From: Bryobacterales bacterium
Lineage (GTDB): Bacteria > Acidobacteriota > Terriglobia > Bryobacterales > Bryobacteraceae
NCBI GenBank assembly: GCA_016789905.1
Contig: JAEUQC010000104.1
Coordinates: 34,940-98,939 of the forward strand
Length of the DNA stretch: 64,000 nucleotides
Direction of reading: 5' to 3'
Shown here: positions 34,716 through 44,688 of the stretch, one piece after another
Numbering within the stretch: the stretch's first letter is position 1
Layout of the letters: every line of letters begins with the position of its first letter
The notes under the pieces: model-generated
Databases searched by the model: none
The model's input: the letters and a program-made list of their open reading frames with translations, nothing else
Told to the model about the DNA's origin: nothing
Position numbers and translations under genes: made by a program

Positions 34716-34805
34716 TGGCGGAGGAAGTGAGATTCGAACTCACGGTAGAGTTTCCCCTACGACGGTTTTCAAGACCGGTGCCTTAAACCGCTCGGCCATT
34801 CCTCC
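34716..34805 (-). tRNA. tRNA-Ser(UGA)
   Basis: Read on minus, the 7-bp acceptor GGAGGAA/TTCCTCC, the D arm GCCGAGCGGTT, the anticodon loop CTTGAAA (anticodon UGA), a long variable arm (class II) and the TTCGAATC T loop are all present. The discriminator is G and CCA is encoded. 90 nt. Confidence 0.98.
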
Positions 34806-34817
34806 GCTCTCTCTAGT

Positions 34818-35339
34818 TTAGCGGATCACTTCCCATGCCAGGTGTTCTAATTCTGGAGCCAGCAAACGCGTCCACGCCAACTGCACCGCGTTCGGTGAGC
34901 CGGGCGTGGAAACCACCAGTTTTCCCTTATAAACGCCGGCCGTTGCGCGGGATAGCATTGCCGCCGCGCCCACCACTTCAAAACTCAACATCCGAAAAAT
35001 CTCACCAAATCCCGGCAGCGTCTTTTCAAGCCTGGCGCTCAAAACATCATAGGTCGTGTCCCTGGGCGCGATTCCCGTCCCGCCGTTCCACAGCAAAATC
35101 CGCGCCTCGGAGCCAGCCAGTTCTTCCAGCACAGCCGCCACCTGCGCCGGTTCGTCTTTGATCAGTCGATACGCGGTAACCGCGTGGCCCAGTTCCCCGA
35201 TCCGCTCCCGCAACCACTTGGCGTTGCTATCTGTTTGCTCCGTCCGTGTGTCGCTCACGGTCACGATGGCAATGCCGATCACGCCGACGGACTTCGCCTT
35301 CTCCCGGTGCTCATTGGTGCTCTGCGAACCTGTACTCAT
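34818..35339 (-). CDS. MogA/MoaB-family molybdopterin biosynthesis protein
   Basis: The product is ~173 aa from the ATG at 35339, preceded by GGAGGG. MoCF-binding motifs are [35 protein letters not shown] (the GGTG loop that binds the pterin) and [16 protein letters not shown]. It catalyses or assists adenylation of molybdopterin before Mo insertion. The molybdenum enzyme at 38681 (sulfite dehydrogenase) is a possible client, though not in the same operon. MoaB and MogA cannot be told apart from sequence alone here. Confidence 0.93.
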   Translation of the reverse strand: MSTGSQSTNEHREKAKSVGVIGIAIVTVSDTRTEQTDSNAKWLRERIGELGHAVTAYRLIKDEPAQVAAVLEELAGSEARILLWNGGTGIAPRDTTYDVLSARLEKTLPGFGEIFRMLSFEVVGAAAMLSRATAGVYKGKLVVSTPGSPNAVQLAWTRLLAPELEHLAWEVIR

Positions 35340-35354
35340 CCCTCCAGCGTACGC

Positions 35355-35362
35355 GATATACT
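35355..35362. promoter_or_regulatory. Near-symmetric -10 (GATATACT) for pair 35339/35374
   Basis: Plus TATACT ends 11 bp before ATG 35374. The minus reading TATATC lies 15 bp before ATG 35339 with a GGAGG in between. Confidence 0.5.
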
Positions 35363-35373
35363 GCCCTTCTCTC

Positions 35374-36156
35374 ATGCAAACGGTCAACCAACTCTTTCGT
35401 CTTGACGGGCGCACGGCCCTCATCACCGGCGGTTCCCGCGGATTGGGAGAAGAAATGGCACATGGCCTCGCGGAGGCCGGGGCAAGCGTCTACATCGTCG
35501 CTCGCCGCGAAAAATGGCTGTTGCCCGCCATTGATTCCTTGCGCGCAGCCGGCGCCAAGTGCGCCGGTTCCACCTGCGACGTTGCCGACCAGACACAGGT
35601 GAAGGAGACGGTTCGTCGAGCGGCGGAAGCCCTGGGCCCGATCGATATCCTGGTGAACAACGCCGGCGCCACCTGGGGCGCGCCGGCCGAGGATATGCCA
35701 CTCGACAAGTGGGACTCCGTCATCGGCGCCAGCCTCACCGGAGCCTTCCTTTTCAGCCAGGAATGCGCCCGCGGCATGATCGCCCGGAAGTATGGGCGCA
35801 TCATCAATGTGGCGTCAATCGCGGGAATGCGGGGTTCGCTGCCGCGGGGTATTCATTGCGCCGGCTATGTGGCGGCCAAGGGCGGCCTCATCGCCTTGAC
35901 CCGGGAATTGGCATGCAAATGGGCGCAATACAACATCCGCGTAAACGCCATCGCGCCAGGCTTTTTCCCCACACGCATGACCGAAAACGTCTTGCCGCAC
36001 ATGATTGACGACATCCAGAAAAACGTCCCGCTGGCGCGTCCTGGCCGCGATGGGGAGATGAAGGGTGTGGCGGTTTTCCTGGCCAGCGACGCTTCGAACT
36101 ATGTAACCGGGCAGACGCTCGCGGTTGATGGCGGTTCCACCGCCGTCACGGTCTAA
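35374..36156 (+). CDS. Short-chain dehydrogenase/reductase (classical SDR)
   Basis: The product is 260 aa. The Rossmann motif is TGGSRGLG (GxxxGxG), then [12 protein letters not shown] (NNAG), the catalytic Ser in [10 protein letters not shown], and Tyr-x3-Lys in [10 protein letters not shown], followed by [13 protein letters not shown] and [14 protein letters not shown]. It resembles gluconate 5-dehydrogenase and 3-oxoacyl-ACP reductase types; substrate undetermined. The ATG at 35374 was chosen for fold start and promoter. It overlaps the convergent gene by 11 bp. Confidence 0.93.
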   Translation: MQTVNQLFRLDGRTALITGGSRGLGEEMAHGLAEAGASVYIVARREKWLLPAIDSLRAAGAKCAGSTCDVADQTQVKETVRRAAEALGPIDILVNNAGATWGAPAEDMPLDKWDSVIGASLTGAFLFSQECARGMIARKYGRIINVASIAGMRGSLPRGIHCAGYVAAKGGLIALTRELACKWAQYNIRVNAIAPGFFPTRMTENVLPHMIDDIQKNVPLARPGRDGEMKGVAVFLASDASNYVTGQTLAVDGGSTAVTV

Positions 36157-36877
36157 CCGGCCGCGGCAGTTCCAGATTCAGAACGCAAAACTCCGGGCTT
36201 TGTCCCGGTGTAGCGGGCATGCAGTTCAAGCGCCAGCCGCGCGTGGCGGCGCGCGGTGCAAGCAGAGACAATAGTGCCTCACGCCCGCTCATCTTGCCGC
36301 TTGTTCCCCAGGAAAACACCGGTGGCCGCGCATTGGACAGCCCCAGCGCGCCGGATCCATATTCCACCGCCACGCCAGCCTGTTTTCGAAGCGCGGTGAC
36401 CACGGCGCCAACGTGCCCGTCCATGGTTCGGGGTGCCGATGGGACTGCAACCAAGAAGTCGAGAATGTTTGCTGCCGGGGCGTCCGCGCCTGCGTGGTCC
36501 TTATTGCGAACCGGGATGAGATGCAGGCCCCACTTGCTTTCCACCGCGTCGTAGCGCAGCGGAGCGTTGGCCCGGTTGAATTCGTTGACAATCTCCTGCA
36601 ATGCAGCCAACTGGCTCGTGCGCGTTCGCACCGCGACGGCGGTGGCCGGCAGCGCCGCGGTCCTCATGCGCGGCCCATAGTTCAGCCGTAGCGGATCGCC
36701 TTCCATGGAAATGTCGGACCCATGAAGCCAGCGAGGTTCTTCATAGGTGACCGGACGGCCCCAGGCGGCCTGCAATCGCTCCGCCACTACCAGCAATGGC
36801 CGCGGAAACACGATGGTCTCCGATTGGGACCAAAGCGCTTGCGTGGTCAACAGGAGTGCGAACTGGAACCTGCTCAT
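36146..36877 (-). CDS. Exported hypothetical protein, 243 aa
   Basis: Begins MSRFQFALLLTTQALWSQS, a likely signal peptide. The mature part contains LLVVAERLQAAWGRPVTYEE, ALQEIVNEFNRANAPLRYDA, WGLHLIPVRNKDHAG and a C-terminal region with GREALLSLLAPRAATRGWRL. The pattern suggests a secretin/TonB short-domain (STN-like) style alpha-beta repeat, but I cannot assign it. Promoter is shared with the divergent CE15-like gene. Confidence 0.65.
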   Translation of the reverse strand: MSRFQFALLLTTQALWSQSETIVFPRPLLVVAERLQAAWGRPVTYEEPRWLHGSDISMEGDPLRLNYGPRMRTAALPATAVAVRTRTSQLAALQEIVNEFNRANAPLRYDAVESKWGLHLIPVRNKDHAGADAPAANILDFLVAVPSAPRTMDGHVGAVVTALRKQAGVAVEYGSGALGLSNARPPVFSWGTSGKMSGREALLSLLAPRAATRGWRLNCMPATPGQSPEFCVLNLELPRPVRP

Positions 36878-36892
36878 CGTTTCCCGCCCCTT

Positions 36893-36900
36893 AGTATAAT
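36893..36900. promoter_or_regulatory. Bidirectional -10 (AGTATAAT) for pair 36877/36908
   Basis: Plus TATAAT ends 7 bp before ATG 36908, so that transcript would be leaderless. The minus reading of the same bases is TATACT, 15 bp before ATG 36877. Confidence 0.68.
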
Positions 36901-36907
36901 CGGGGCG

Positions 36908-38161
36908 ATGCATCGCCTTCTGCTCCTGCTCTGTTTCACCCTTTCCCTGGCGCCGGCGCAGCCGCCGGGCACCAACTACGACGAAACGAAAGTGCCGAAA
37001 TATACGCTGCCAGACCCGCTGGTAATGGCCGATGGCACACCCGTGAAAGACGCCGCAATGTGGCGCAAGCAGCGGCGTCCGGAGATTCTGGCTCTGTTCT
37101 CCGAACAGGTCTACGGCGTCACGCCGAAGGCAAAGGTCAAGTTGCGCACGGAAGTGTTGGAAATGGACAAATCCGCACACGGCGGATTAGCCACTCGCAA
37201 GCAAGTGCGTGTATGGTTCGGCCCCGCCTCGGACGCGCCGTTCATGGACCTGCTGATTTACCTGCCCAACGGCGCGAAAGGACGCGTACCCGCCTTCCTG
37301 GGCCTCAATTTCGGCGGGAACCATACCGTGCAGCCGGACACGGAAATTCGCGTCACAAAGAGTTGGGTGCGCGCCAAGGGCAACGTGGCCACGGAGGCCG
37401 AGCGCGGAACCGGGTCCAGCCGCTGGCCGGTGGATATGATTGTGAAACGAGGTTACGCCGTGGTTACCGCATATTACGGCGACATTGACCCGGACTTCGA
37501 CGACGGGTTCAAGAATGGCGTTCATGCGCTGTTCCCGCGCACGTCCAGCGCGAACGAATGGGGATCGCTTGGGGCGTGGGCTTGGGGTATGAGCCGGGCG
37601 ATGGATGTATTGGAAAAGGAAAAGGAGATCGACGCTGCCCGTGTCGTGCTCCACGGTCACTCCCGGCTTGGCAAGGCCGCGCTTTGGGCCGGAGCGCAGG
37701 ACGAGCGATTCGCGGTTGTCATCTCCAACGACTCCGGCGAAGGCGGCGCGGCGCTGGCCCGGCGCCAGTTTGGCGAAACCACCGCGCGTATCAACACCGC
37801 GTTCCCCCATTGGTTCGCCGGAAACTTCAAACAGTACAACGGGAAGGAAGACACGATACCGGTGGACCAACACATGTTGCTGGCCTTGATCGCGCCCCGT
37901 CCGCTCTATGTGGATTCCGCCTTGGAGGACGAATGGGCAGACCCGAAAGGCGAATTCCTGGGGGCGCTCGGGGCCGACCCGGTTTACCGTTTGCTCGGTA
38001 TGCCCGGACTGTTAGTGAAAGAGTTTCCGGCCGTCGAAAAGCCCACGCTGGACGGGTCCATCGGCTACCACATCCGCAAGGGAAAGCACGACGTTACAGA
38101 CTACGACTGGACGCAGTGGATGAACTTTGCGGACCGCCATTTCAAACGCGCCGCCCGGTAA
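36908..38161 (+). CDS. CE15-like (glucuronoyl esterase-type) alpha/beta hydrolase, exported
   Basis: The product is 417 aa with signal MHRLLLLLCFTLSLAPAQ. The nucleophile region VVLHGHSRLGKAALWAGAQD matches the CE15 G-x-S-R-x-G-K box, with a downstream NDSGEGGAALARRQFGE and the family's LGLNFGGNH. CE15 enzymes cleave ester links between glucuronoxylan and lignin. CE15 has Cys after the first Gly; here it is His (GHSR), seen in bacterial homologues. The acid residue and His (YHIRKGKHDVTDYDW) are plausible. Bacterial members of this size are common in biomass degraders. Confidence 0.82.
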   Translation: MHRLLLLLCFTLSLAPAQPPGTNYDETKVPKYTLPDPLVMADGTPVKDAAMWRKQRRPEILALFSEQVYGVTPKAKVKLRTEVLEMDKSAHGGLATRKQVRVWFGPASDAPFMDLLIYLPNGAKGRVPAFLGLNFGGNHTVQPDTEIRVTKSWVRAKGNVATEAERGTGSSRWPVDMIVKRGYAVVTAYYGDIDPDFDDGFKNGVHALFPRTSSANEWGSLGAWAWGMSRAMDVLEKEKEIDAARVVLHGHSRLGKAALWAGAQDERFAVVISNDSGEGGAALARRQFGETTARINTAFPHWFAGNFKQYNGKEDTIPVDQHMLLALIAPRPLYVDSALEDEWADPKGEFLGALGADPVYRLLGMPGLLVKEFPAVEKPTLDGSIGYHIRKGKHDVTDYDWTQWMNFADRHFKRAAR

Positions 38162-38163
38162 TT

Positions 38164-38688
38164 CTACTTTTTCTTCTTGCCCGTGTCCGGCCGCGTATCC
38201 CGAATGAACCCGTCGCGGTTTGGCATTTTCACCTTGGGCAGCGTCTGCGCGTTCATCTCGTCTTTCTCGCCAATGATTCCGTTCATGTGCAGAATCAACG
38301 CCACAACGGAATACGTCTGATTGGCGTCCAGCAGTCCGGGATTATCAAACGGCATCGCGCGGTGGACATAGTCATAAATCGTCGTAGCATATGGCCAAAA
38401 ACTCCCGACCGTCTTCAGCGGCTTCGGCGTGGCCAGCGTTCCCTTGCCGCCAACCAGTGGCCCTTCCTCGTCGCCCTGGCCCTGCTGCCCGTGGCAACGC
38501 GCGCACCGGCGGCTGTAGGTCTCGCGGCCCTCCGCGGCGGTTCCCTTGCCCGGTGGCAGTCCTGTGCCATCGGGCGCCATGAACTGATCTGTCGCCTTAA
38601 TCTCTTCGGGCGTCGCCGCCCGTCCCGCGTTGTATTTTTGCCCGACGGCGCAAAGCGCCAGCGCCGCCAGCAGAGTCACTTTAAGCAT
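38164..38688 (-). CDS. Mono-haem cytochrome c, SorB-like partner of sulfite dehydrogenase
   Basis: The product is 174 aa from the ATG at 38688, which lies inside the upstream stop region (8-bp overlap), with signal MLKVTLLAALALCAVG. One haem motif CARCH near residue 65, and axial Met candidates in HRAMPFDNPG. The C terminus is very basic (DTGKKKK). Directly downstream of a SorA/SoxC-like molybdoenzyme, it should take electrons from sulfite oxidation. Confidence 0.88.
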   Translation of the reverse strand: MLKVTLLAALALCAVGQKYNAGRAATPEEIKATDQFMAPDGTGLPPGKGTAAEGRETYSRRCARCHGQQGQGDEEGPLVGGKGTLATPKPLKTVGSFWPYATTIYDYVHRAMPFDNPGLLDANQTYSVVALILHMNGIIGEKDEMNAQTLPKVKMPNRDGFIRDTRPDTGKKKK

Positions 38689-39886
38689 TCTTGACGCTCC
38701 CATCGGTGGCGATCGCCCAGCTCTTAATGCCGTTGTAGTGGTAGGCCGAGTTCAAGCCCCGGGCCTCGGTCAGTTCTTCCCGGCTGGGCTGAACATAACC
38801 GGTGGAATCGACGGCGCGAGCCTGGATCTGGGTCTCCTTGCCGTCCCAGGTCCAGGGCAGCCGGAAGCGAGTGAACGCCTTGGGCAAACGCGGCTCCTGC
38901 AGCGTCGCTTTCTGCCACGTTTTGCCGCCATCAGTGGATACGTCCACGCGGTCAATCGTGCCGCGCCCGCTCCAGGCCAGTCCGCGAATCTCCTGGAATC
39001 CGGGGCCCGAAAGTTTCTGGCCGCCGCTGGGATAGGTAATCACACTTTTTGCGTCCATCAAGAACGTAAACTGGCGCGAGGTGCCGTCCGCCAGCAAATC
39101 AGTGTATTTAGATGTCTCGTCCTTGGTCTGGTTCGGCTGGTCGACCACCTTGATCTGCCGGAGCCACTTCACGTTCACATTCCCCTCGTAGCCCGGCACC
39201 ACCAACCGTAGCGGATAGCCCTGTTCCGGACGAATCGCTTCGCCGTTCTGGGCATAGGCAACCAGACAATCCTCCAGGGCTTTTTCCATCGGCAGGCTGC
39301 GGCTCATCTTGCAAGCGTCGGCGCCTTCGGCCACCAGCCACTTGCCTTCCTTCTTCACGCCGGCCTCTTCCAGCAGGATCTTCAACGGCACGCCCGTCCA
39401 TTCGCTGCAACTGGCCAGGCCAAAGCCGGCTGCCGCGTTGGCGCCGCCCGGCGCCTTCCATTCGCCGCCGGAGTTGCCCGAGCACTCCACGAAATAGATA
39501 TGAGACGCCGAAGGCAGCCGCTTCAAATCGGCGAGCGTAAACACCAGCGGCCGTTCCACCAAACCGTGCAGCAGCAGCGTATGTTTCGCTGGATCCAGAT
39601 CGGGCACGCCGGCGTGGTGGCGCTCAAAGTGAAGCGACGATGGGGTAATGATTCCCTCCGTCTCCGCCAGCGGAGTCCGCGTGGAACCAATTTGCGGCCG
39701 CTTCAAATCAGGTACGGCGCGTTTGGCCGTCTCAAACGAGGAGCGTTCCCCGTAAGCCCGGATCGGCTTGCCAAGGGCACTGGGAAGTTGCTCTTCGGCG
39801 GACTTGGCGTCCGGCTGTTGGCTGCATCCGGCAAGGGCGGCGACACCGGAGAGTTGAAGGAATCGGCGGCGTGGGTTAGTCGGCAC
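38681..39886 (-). CDS. Sulfite dehydrogenase/oxidase, molybdopterin subunit (SorA/SoxC-like)
   Basis: The product is 401 aa with a GTG start. The N terminus PRRRFLQLSGVAALAGC combines a Tat motif and a lipobox Cys, so it is probably a Tat-exported lipoprotein. The Mo-Cys ligand is in IYFVECSGNSGGEW, followed by ASCSEWTGVPLKILL, EQGYPLRLVVPGYEGNVNVK and the dimerisation domain with GRGTIDRVDVSTDGGKTW. These match the sulfite-oxidase family. It oxidises sulfite to sulfate and passes electrons to the cytochrome encoded next. A soxC assignment would require soxD/soxYZ, which are not present here. Confidence 0.92.
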   Translation of the reverse strand: MPTNPRRRFLQLSGVAALAGCSQQPDAKSAEEQLPSALGKPIRAYGERSSFETAKRAVPDLKRPQIGSTRTPLAETEGIITPSSLHFERHHAGVPDLDPAKHTLLLHGLVERPLVFTLADLKRLPSASHIYFVECSGNSGGEWKAPGGANAAAGFGLASCSEWTGVPLKILLEEAGVKKEGKWLVAEGADACKMSRSLPMEKALEDCLVAYAQNGEAIRPEQGYPLRLVVPGYEGNVNVKWLRQIKVVDQPNQTKDETSKYTDLLADGTSRQFTFLMDAKSVITYPSGGQKLSGPGFQEIRGLAWSGRGTIDRVDVSTDGGKTWQKATLQEPRLPKAFTRFRLPWTWDGKETQIQARAVDSTGYVQPSREELTEARGLNSAYHYNGIKSWAIATDGSVKNA

Positions 39887-39917
39887 GCAGCGATTCTATC
39901 TCACAGGACCCGCCATG

Positions 39918-42053
39918 TCACGGCGTTTGCGCGCGGCGGGCGTCGATGAATCGGCGATCGAAGAAGTAGAAGAACCCGTCTTCGGCGCCAATCAGCAGGT
40001 CCAGTTTGCCGTCGCCATTCCAATCGGCCGCGTTGGGTGTGGGGTTGTGCCCGGCCAGCGGCGCGCGCGCCACCAATCCGCGCTGCACCATCACCGCACG
40101 CTTCAAATCCCCCCGGTTTTCGTACCACAGCGGGCCCTGATCGGAGTCGGTCAACAGATCCAGGTCGCCATCGCCGTCCCAATCGACAAGATCCACCTTC
40201 CGCCGCCCACTGGAACCGGCACGTCCATTTGCCAGGTTCAGGAATCGGCCCGATTCGGTGACGAAGATCCGCTCCGGCGCGCCCAGCAATAGTTGGCCAT
40301 CCCTTCGCTCACGCCTAAACAGGCACAGATAGCCCTGGTGATTCAGCATCACAAGGTCCGGCAACCCGTCGCGGTCCCAATCCACAACTTCCGGCGTAGT
40401 ACGCCACTGTGTCAACAGTTGCTTCCCCTGCGGCTCCCACCATACCCATTCCGGCTTTGGATTCGGGCCGTTCCATTCCACTTCCACGTTCCGTGCCGGC
40501 TCCAGTTCCTGAACGCTGCCCATGCCTCTGTACCACACCACCTCGCCCAAAATATCGTTAACCACCAAATCCAGTTTTCCGTCCAGATCCCAATCGGCGA
40601 CCGTCGGATTGGAGTACCCCCACTTAGCCTCCGCCGGCCCCTGCACGGACTTGTTCTCACCTGCAACCCTGCGAATGGGCTTGCCGGCGGCGCGCAAGTA
40701 ACCGCGGGCCGTAAACGCGGCGGCCTCACGCGTGCCGGTATTCTCAAACCACTCAATGTAACCAGCCGAATTCCCCGCAACCAGATCCAGCTTTCCGTCC
40801 CCATTCCAATCCACCGCCACGGGCCGCGACAATGAGCCGCTCTTCACGTAGGGGTCCATTTGCTCCAGTTGTTTCGGCGGCGCCCACTGCGGCTGCTGGC
40901 CGAACGGGGCCAGGTTCTCAACGAATGTCATAGTGCCGCCCTCTTCGCCAATCAGAATCGACGGCCGTCCGTCCTTGTGCCAAGAGATTACCCGGGGCTG
41001 AATCATCTCCAAATCCAGGCGAAACGGCAGCACGGCGGATTTCGTCAAGTCCTCGCGCTTATGCCATGTCACATAGTCCAGAAAACTGCCAATCAACAGG
41101 TCTGGTTTTCCTTCCGTTCTCCAACGGAACAACTGCGGCGCGGGCGATCCATACGAATCAATCGGCAGCCGTACCGGCGGCTCGTACTTTGGCGCCGGGT
41201 TCGTTCCCGCGTTGCGCCAGAAATAGACGTAGCCATGGAGCGGGCCGCGGAGCCACTCGCCCTTGCTGTTAAACGCGTCATCCCAGCCATAATCGCGCCA
41301 ATCGCTGACGCCATTCAGCAGGTCGATAACGCCATCACCATCCCAATCGACCGGCAGCCACAGGTCGTCGCGGCCCACGTGATAGGTGCGCTTCAGGTCG
41401 AATTGACGCCCTTCATTGAAGCCGTTGCGCCGGATGTCGGAAAACCAGCGGCCGCCGGCGGAGGTGGCGTCGAGTTTTCCATCCCCATCCACATCACCAA
41501 CCGCCAAGTCCTTCAACGCCGGGCCCAGCCATATGGCACGGTCAAAAAGCGGGGCCGCCGCCGTACCGATGTTGCGAAAAAAGTAAGTGCCATTGTACGG
41601 GCGATCGGGAGAAGCGATAAGAAGATCAAGATCGCCATCGCCGTCCCAATCCACGGCGGCGGCATGGGAATACAGACCCACCGCAAGCTTGCCCCGGACG
41701 CCCGCGCGGCCGAAGGTCACACGGTCACCGCTGCCCACCATGGCCGGCGCATCCATTCGTTCCGTCTCGCCTTGTCCAAAAACATCCCAAGTGGCCACGT
41801 ACATTCCCGCGCCTGTTGAAACGAAATGGAGCACAGCCGAAGGGCGGCGGTATTCCACTTTCACCGGTACCGGCTTGCGGGAAACCTCTTCGTAGAGGCG
41901 CAGCGAATCCGGCGAAAAACCACGCGCGACAGGGATCTCCATACGAATCGGAAACCCGGCAGGAGAATCGACAGAAACGGAATTGGACTGCCGGTTCCGG
42001 TCGGCGGCCAGCGACAGAAAACCGGTGCAAAGGAGGACGAGGAACAAGCGCAT
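39918..42053 (-). CDS. VCBS/FG-GAP repeat exported protein
   Basis: The product is 711 aa with signal MRLFLVLLCTGFLSLAADR. Residues ~110-705 carry many Ca-binding FG-GAP/VCBS blades, for example AAVDWDGDGDLDLLIASPD, VAVDWNGDGKLDLVAGNS, TVADWDLDGKLDLVVND and DLVDWDGDGDLDLLTDSD, forming an integrin-like beta-propeller or two. The N-terminal ~100 residues are a separate beta domain (GFPIRMEIPVARGFSPDSLR). A cell-surface or secreted binding protein is likely. The function is unknown. Confidence 0.9.
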   Translation of the reverse strand: MRLFLVLLCTGFLSLAADRNRQSNSVSVDSPAGFPIRMEIPVARGFSPDSLRLYEEVSRKPVPVKVEYRRPSAVLHFVSTGAGMYVATWDVFGQGETERMDAPAMVGSGDRVTFGRAGVRGKLAVGLYSHAAAVDWDGDGDLDLLIASPDRPYNGTYFFRNIGTAAAPLFDRAIWLGPALKDLAVGDVDGDGKLDATSAGGRWFSDIRRNGFNEGRQFDLKRTYHVGRDDLWLPVDWDGDGVIDLLNGVSDWRDYGWDDAFNSKGEWLRGPLHGYVYFWRNAGTNPAPKYEPPVRLPIDSYGSPAPQLFRWRTEGKPDLLIGSFLDYVTWHKREDLTKSAVLPFRLDLEMIQPRVISWHKDGRPSILIGEEGGTMTFVENLAPFGQQPQWAPPKQLEQMDPYVKSGSLSRPVAVDWNGDGKLDLVAGNSAGYIEWFENTGTREAAAFTARGYLRAAGKPIRRVAGENKSVQGPAEAKWGYSNPTVADWDLDGKLDLVVNDILGEVVWYRGMGSVQELEPARNVEVEWNGPNPKPEWVWWEPQGKQLLTQWRTTPEVVDWDRDGLPDLVMLNHQGYLCLFRRERRDGQLLLGAPERIFVTESGRFLNLANGRAGSSGRRKVDLVDWDGDGDLDLLTDSDQGPLWYENRGDLKRAVMVQRGLVARAPLAGHNPTPNAADWNGDGKLDLLIGAEDGFFYFFDRRFIDARRAQTP

Positions 42054-42061
42054 TGAATACC

Positions 42062-42067
42062 AGCATA
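42062..42067 (-). promoter_or_regulatory. -10 (TATGCT) of VCBS gene, leaderless
   Basis: On minus, TATGCT ends 8 bp before the ATG at 42053. Confidence 0.5.
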
Positions 42068-42117
42068 CTGAGCGCGCCCGTGGACGTGGAAGGCTGTACC
42101 TGCGCCACTTGCGGGAC

Positions 42118-42123
42118 TATACT
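42118..42123 (+). promoter_or_regulatory. -10 (TATACT) of cytochrome c gene
   Basis: TATACT lies 17 bp before ATG 42141; an AGGGGGG Shine-Dalgarno is in the spacer. Confidence 0.55.
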
Positions 42124-42140
42124 CGCCAGTAGGGGGGAAC

Positions 42141-42539
42141 ATGTTTCGATTGCAGTGGTTTCTGCTTCTTGCTGCCGTTGCGGCCGCGCAAACAGCTACG
42201 CCAAGGAAATTGATTGATTCGATGAACGGGAAGGATCTTTACGCTGCCTACTGTGCCTCCTGTCACGGCTTGAACGGGAAAGGCAATGGGCCGGTAGCCC
42301 CGGCACTGAAGGCGCCATTACCCGATCTGACGGGCATCGCCCAGCGGAACAATGGCGCGTTTCCGAAGGAAGAAATGGAGAAGATGATCCTGGGAACGAA
42401 AGGTTCCCGAGTGGCCCATGGCTCGGAGGACATGCCGGTGTGGGGACCAGTTTTTCGAAAGGTGGAAAACGACAAGGACTACGGACTCGTGCGCGTTCGC
42501 CGTGTAGTGGACCACCTGATCACGATGCAGCGAAAGTAG
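42141..42539 (+). CDS. Mono-haem cytochrome c, exported
   Basis: The product is 132 aa with signal FRLQWFLLLAAVAAAQ. Haem motif is YCASCHGLNGKGNG at about residues 37-41 of the CxxCH, and the sixth ligand Met is probably in SEDMPVWGPVF. It is a class I cytochrome c_CCA-like electron carrier. It stands alone between the VCBS and sensor-kinase genes; partner unknown. It ends 8 bp from the convergent kinase gene. Confidence 0.92.
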   Translation: MFRLQWFLLLAAVAAAQTATPRKLIDSMNGKDLYAAYCASCHGLNGKGNGPVAPALKAPLPDLTGIAQRNNGAFPKEEMEKMILGTKGSRVAHGSEDMPVWGPVFRKVENDKDYGLVRVRRVVDHLITMQRK

Positions 42540-42547
42540 CGCGGCGC

Positions 42548-44599
42548 CTACTCCACTCGGCGCGGCGATGCGTCCTGCAATACTCGCAAAAGTTCTTCCG
42601 GCTCCAAGGGCTTGGTAATGTAGTCGTCCATGCCGGCTTCCAGGCATTTTCGTTTGTCTTCGGTCATCGCATGGGCCGTCAGCGCGACGATGCGTGTGCG
42701 GCGGCCGAGACGGGCTTCGAGCCTGCGAATCTCCCGGGTGGCGGCATATCCATCCAGACCTGGCATCTGACAGTCCATTAGGATGAGATCCCAATCCGAC
42801 CGCTGGTAAGCTTCCACGGCCAGAATGCCGTTGGCGGCCGCCTCCACGGAGTGGCCAAGCTTTTCCAACAGGCGGGACGCTACAAGCTGATTGATCGGAT
42901 TGTCCTCGGCCAGCAGCACGCGCAGCGGCGGGGAGAAGAATGCGTCCGGAGCGCGAGATTCGCTCACGGAGGAGACCGATAGGGGCGCCAGAATCGGAAC
43001 GGTAAACCAGAACGTGCTTCCCTTCCCTTCGGTCGTTTCAAAGCCGATCTCGCCACCCAGGAGTTCTACCAATTGCCGGGAAATGGCCAGGCCCAGCCCG
43101 GTCCCCTCGTGCGAGCGGGTGGCGGTGGAACCGAGTTGCGTGAACGGAAGGAACAACTCGCTCTGCTTGTCGGCCGGAATGCCGATTCCGGTATCTTTGA
43201 CGGCGAAGCGCAACTGCGTTTCGAGGCCGGTGGCGGAAACGGTGATGGACCCGGCATCTGTAAACTTCACCGCGTTACCGGCAAGGTTCAGCAGTACCTG
43301 GCGAATCCGGACTGCGTCCCCTCTGGTGAGCAGCGGAACGCCGGAATCCACTTCTACATTGAACGTCACACCCTTTGCAAGCGACGCCGGAAGCATGAGC
43401 GCCGCCACACTGTTCACCAGTTCGCGGGGCTTAAAATCCGCCGTCGCCAAGCGCATTTGATGTGCTTCCAGTTTGGACAAATCCAGCACGTCGTTGATCA
43501 CGGCCAAAAGCGATTCACTGCTTTCGGTGATGGTATCCAGCATTTCACGCTGGTCCGTGTTCAAAGGGGTATCGCGTAGCAAATTCGCCATTCCCAGTAC
43601 GCCGTTCATTGGGGTCCGGATCTCGTGGCTGATGGTGGCCACAAACCTGGACTTCGCCTCACTGGCCCGCAGCGCCGCCAGGCGTAGCTGGCGCATTCGT
43701 AGCGATACGGCCGTCGCCGCCAGAAACAGCAGCAGCAGTATGGCCGCCGTGGCAAGCAGCAGCCGTTGCCGGCTGCGAATCACAAAGACCTGCTCAACAG
43801 AGGTCACTTCATTCAGGGTGGCGAGGAACCACCGGGAGTGCAGTTCGCTCAGCAATCCATCTGCGGCCAGCGTCCCGATCTCATCCCTCAGCAGTCCGGC
43901 CACGGCCCGTGCCCGAAGCGTGGAACCAATCCCGGCCTCCAGCACAGCCTGCCGCAACGGGAGCAGACGCAAAGGATGATGCTGGCATTCCGGCACACGT
44001 GCCATCAGCACGGACGTTGCCTCCCGCAACTCGCCGAACGCCGCGTCGGAGGTTCCATTGCACACACTGGCCAGCACATCGTTCCAGTTGCTCTTCGCCT
44101 GTATCGTCGCGCCAGGTAGAACCCGCGCGGCATACGCTTTCACAAAGTGCGATTCCGTAGTCGCCACAGGGCGTCCAATGAGACTGCCCGGCGGAGGCGC
44201 GCCCTGTGGCGCGCGCTGGACAAGGCCGTAAAACGTCTCAAACCAAGGTGCCGTAATATACGGCGCGCGGGCCATGCCTGAAAGATCTGACGAACGGGGG
44301 AACAGATCGATCACGCCATCGCGAAACGCCGCATTCGCTCCCTGAGGAATATAGATCCATTCCAGCCGGATCCCCGCCCTCCTCGCCGCCTCGCTGAAAA
44401 CGTCCTTTGCAAACCCGGACGGCGTCCCTTCGGCGGTACGGAATAAAAATGGTTCGGATTGGTGATATCCGATCCGCCAGACCTGCGAACGCGCCTCCTC
44501 CTGTGCCCGGGCACCGAGGATCGTCCAAAAACCAACTCCCAACAAAGCTAGCGCCAACAACGCCGCCGCCCGCCACTTCCATGAATGGAACGCGAACAA
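42548..44599 (-). CDS. BvgS-like hybrid sensor histidine kinase/response regulator
   Basis: The product is 683 aa. A transmembrane segment at residues ~12-30 is followed by a periplasmic SBP_bac_3 (Venus-flytrap) domain (~40-265; [20 protein letters not shown]). A second transmembrane segment follows ([20 protein letters not shown]). Then come HisKA with the phospho-His in [20 protein letters not shown], HATPase_c ([44 protein letters not shown]) and a receiver domain with phospho-Asp in [13 protein letters not shown] and Lys in YITKPL. No PAS and no Hpt domain. A small ligand such as an amino acid or organic acid is probably sensed. No output regulator is next to it. Confidence 0.95.
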   Translation of the reverse strand: MFAFHSWKWRAAALLALALLGVGFWTILGARAQEEARSQVWRIGYHQSEPFLFRTAEGTPSGFAKDVFSEAARRAGIRLEWIYIPQGANAAFRDGVIDLFPRSSDLSGMARAPYITAPWFETFYGLVQRAPQGAPPPGSLIGRPVATTESHFVKAYAARVLPGATIQAKSNWNDVLASVCNGTSDAAFGELREATSVLMARVPECQHHPLRLLPLRQAVLEAGIGSTLRARAVAGLLRDEIGTLAADGLLSELHSRWFLATLNEVTSVEQVFVIRSRQRLLLATAAILLLLFLAATAVSLRMRQLRLAALRASEAKSRFVATISHEIRTPMNGVLGMANLLRDTPLNTDQREMLDTITESSESLLAVINDVLDLSKLEAHQMRLATADFKPRELVNSVAALMLPASLAKGVTFNVEVDSGVPLLTRGDAVRIRQVLLNLAGNAVKFTDAGSITVSATGLETQLRFAVKDTGIGIPADKQSELFLPFTQLGSTATRSHEGTGLGLAISRQLVELLGGEIGFETTEGKGSTFWFTVPILAPLSVSSVSESRAPDAFFSPPLRVLLAEDNPINQLVASRLLEKLGHSVEAAANGILAVEAYQRSDWDLILMDCQMPGLDGYAATREIRRLEARLGRRTRIVALTAHAMTEDKRKCLEAGMDDYITKPLEPEELLRVLQDASPRRVE

Positions 44600-44688
44600 G
44601 CTACCCAGGAGTCGCCTGTTTAGTCTCGGCAGAGATTTGGTCCTTCCACTTCGATTCTATCGGCGTAACGCCGTGCCCGGTACAGGGG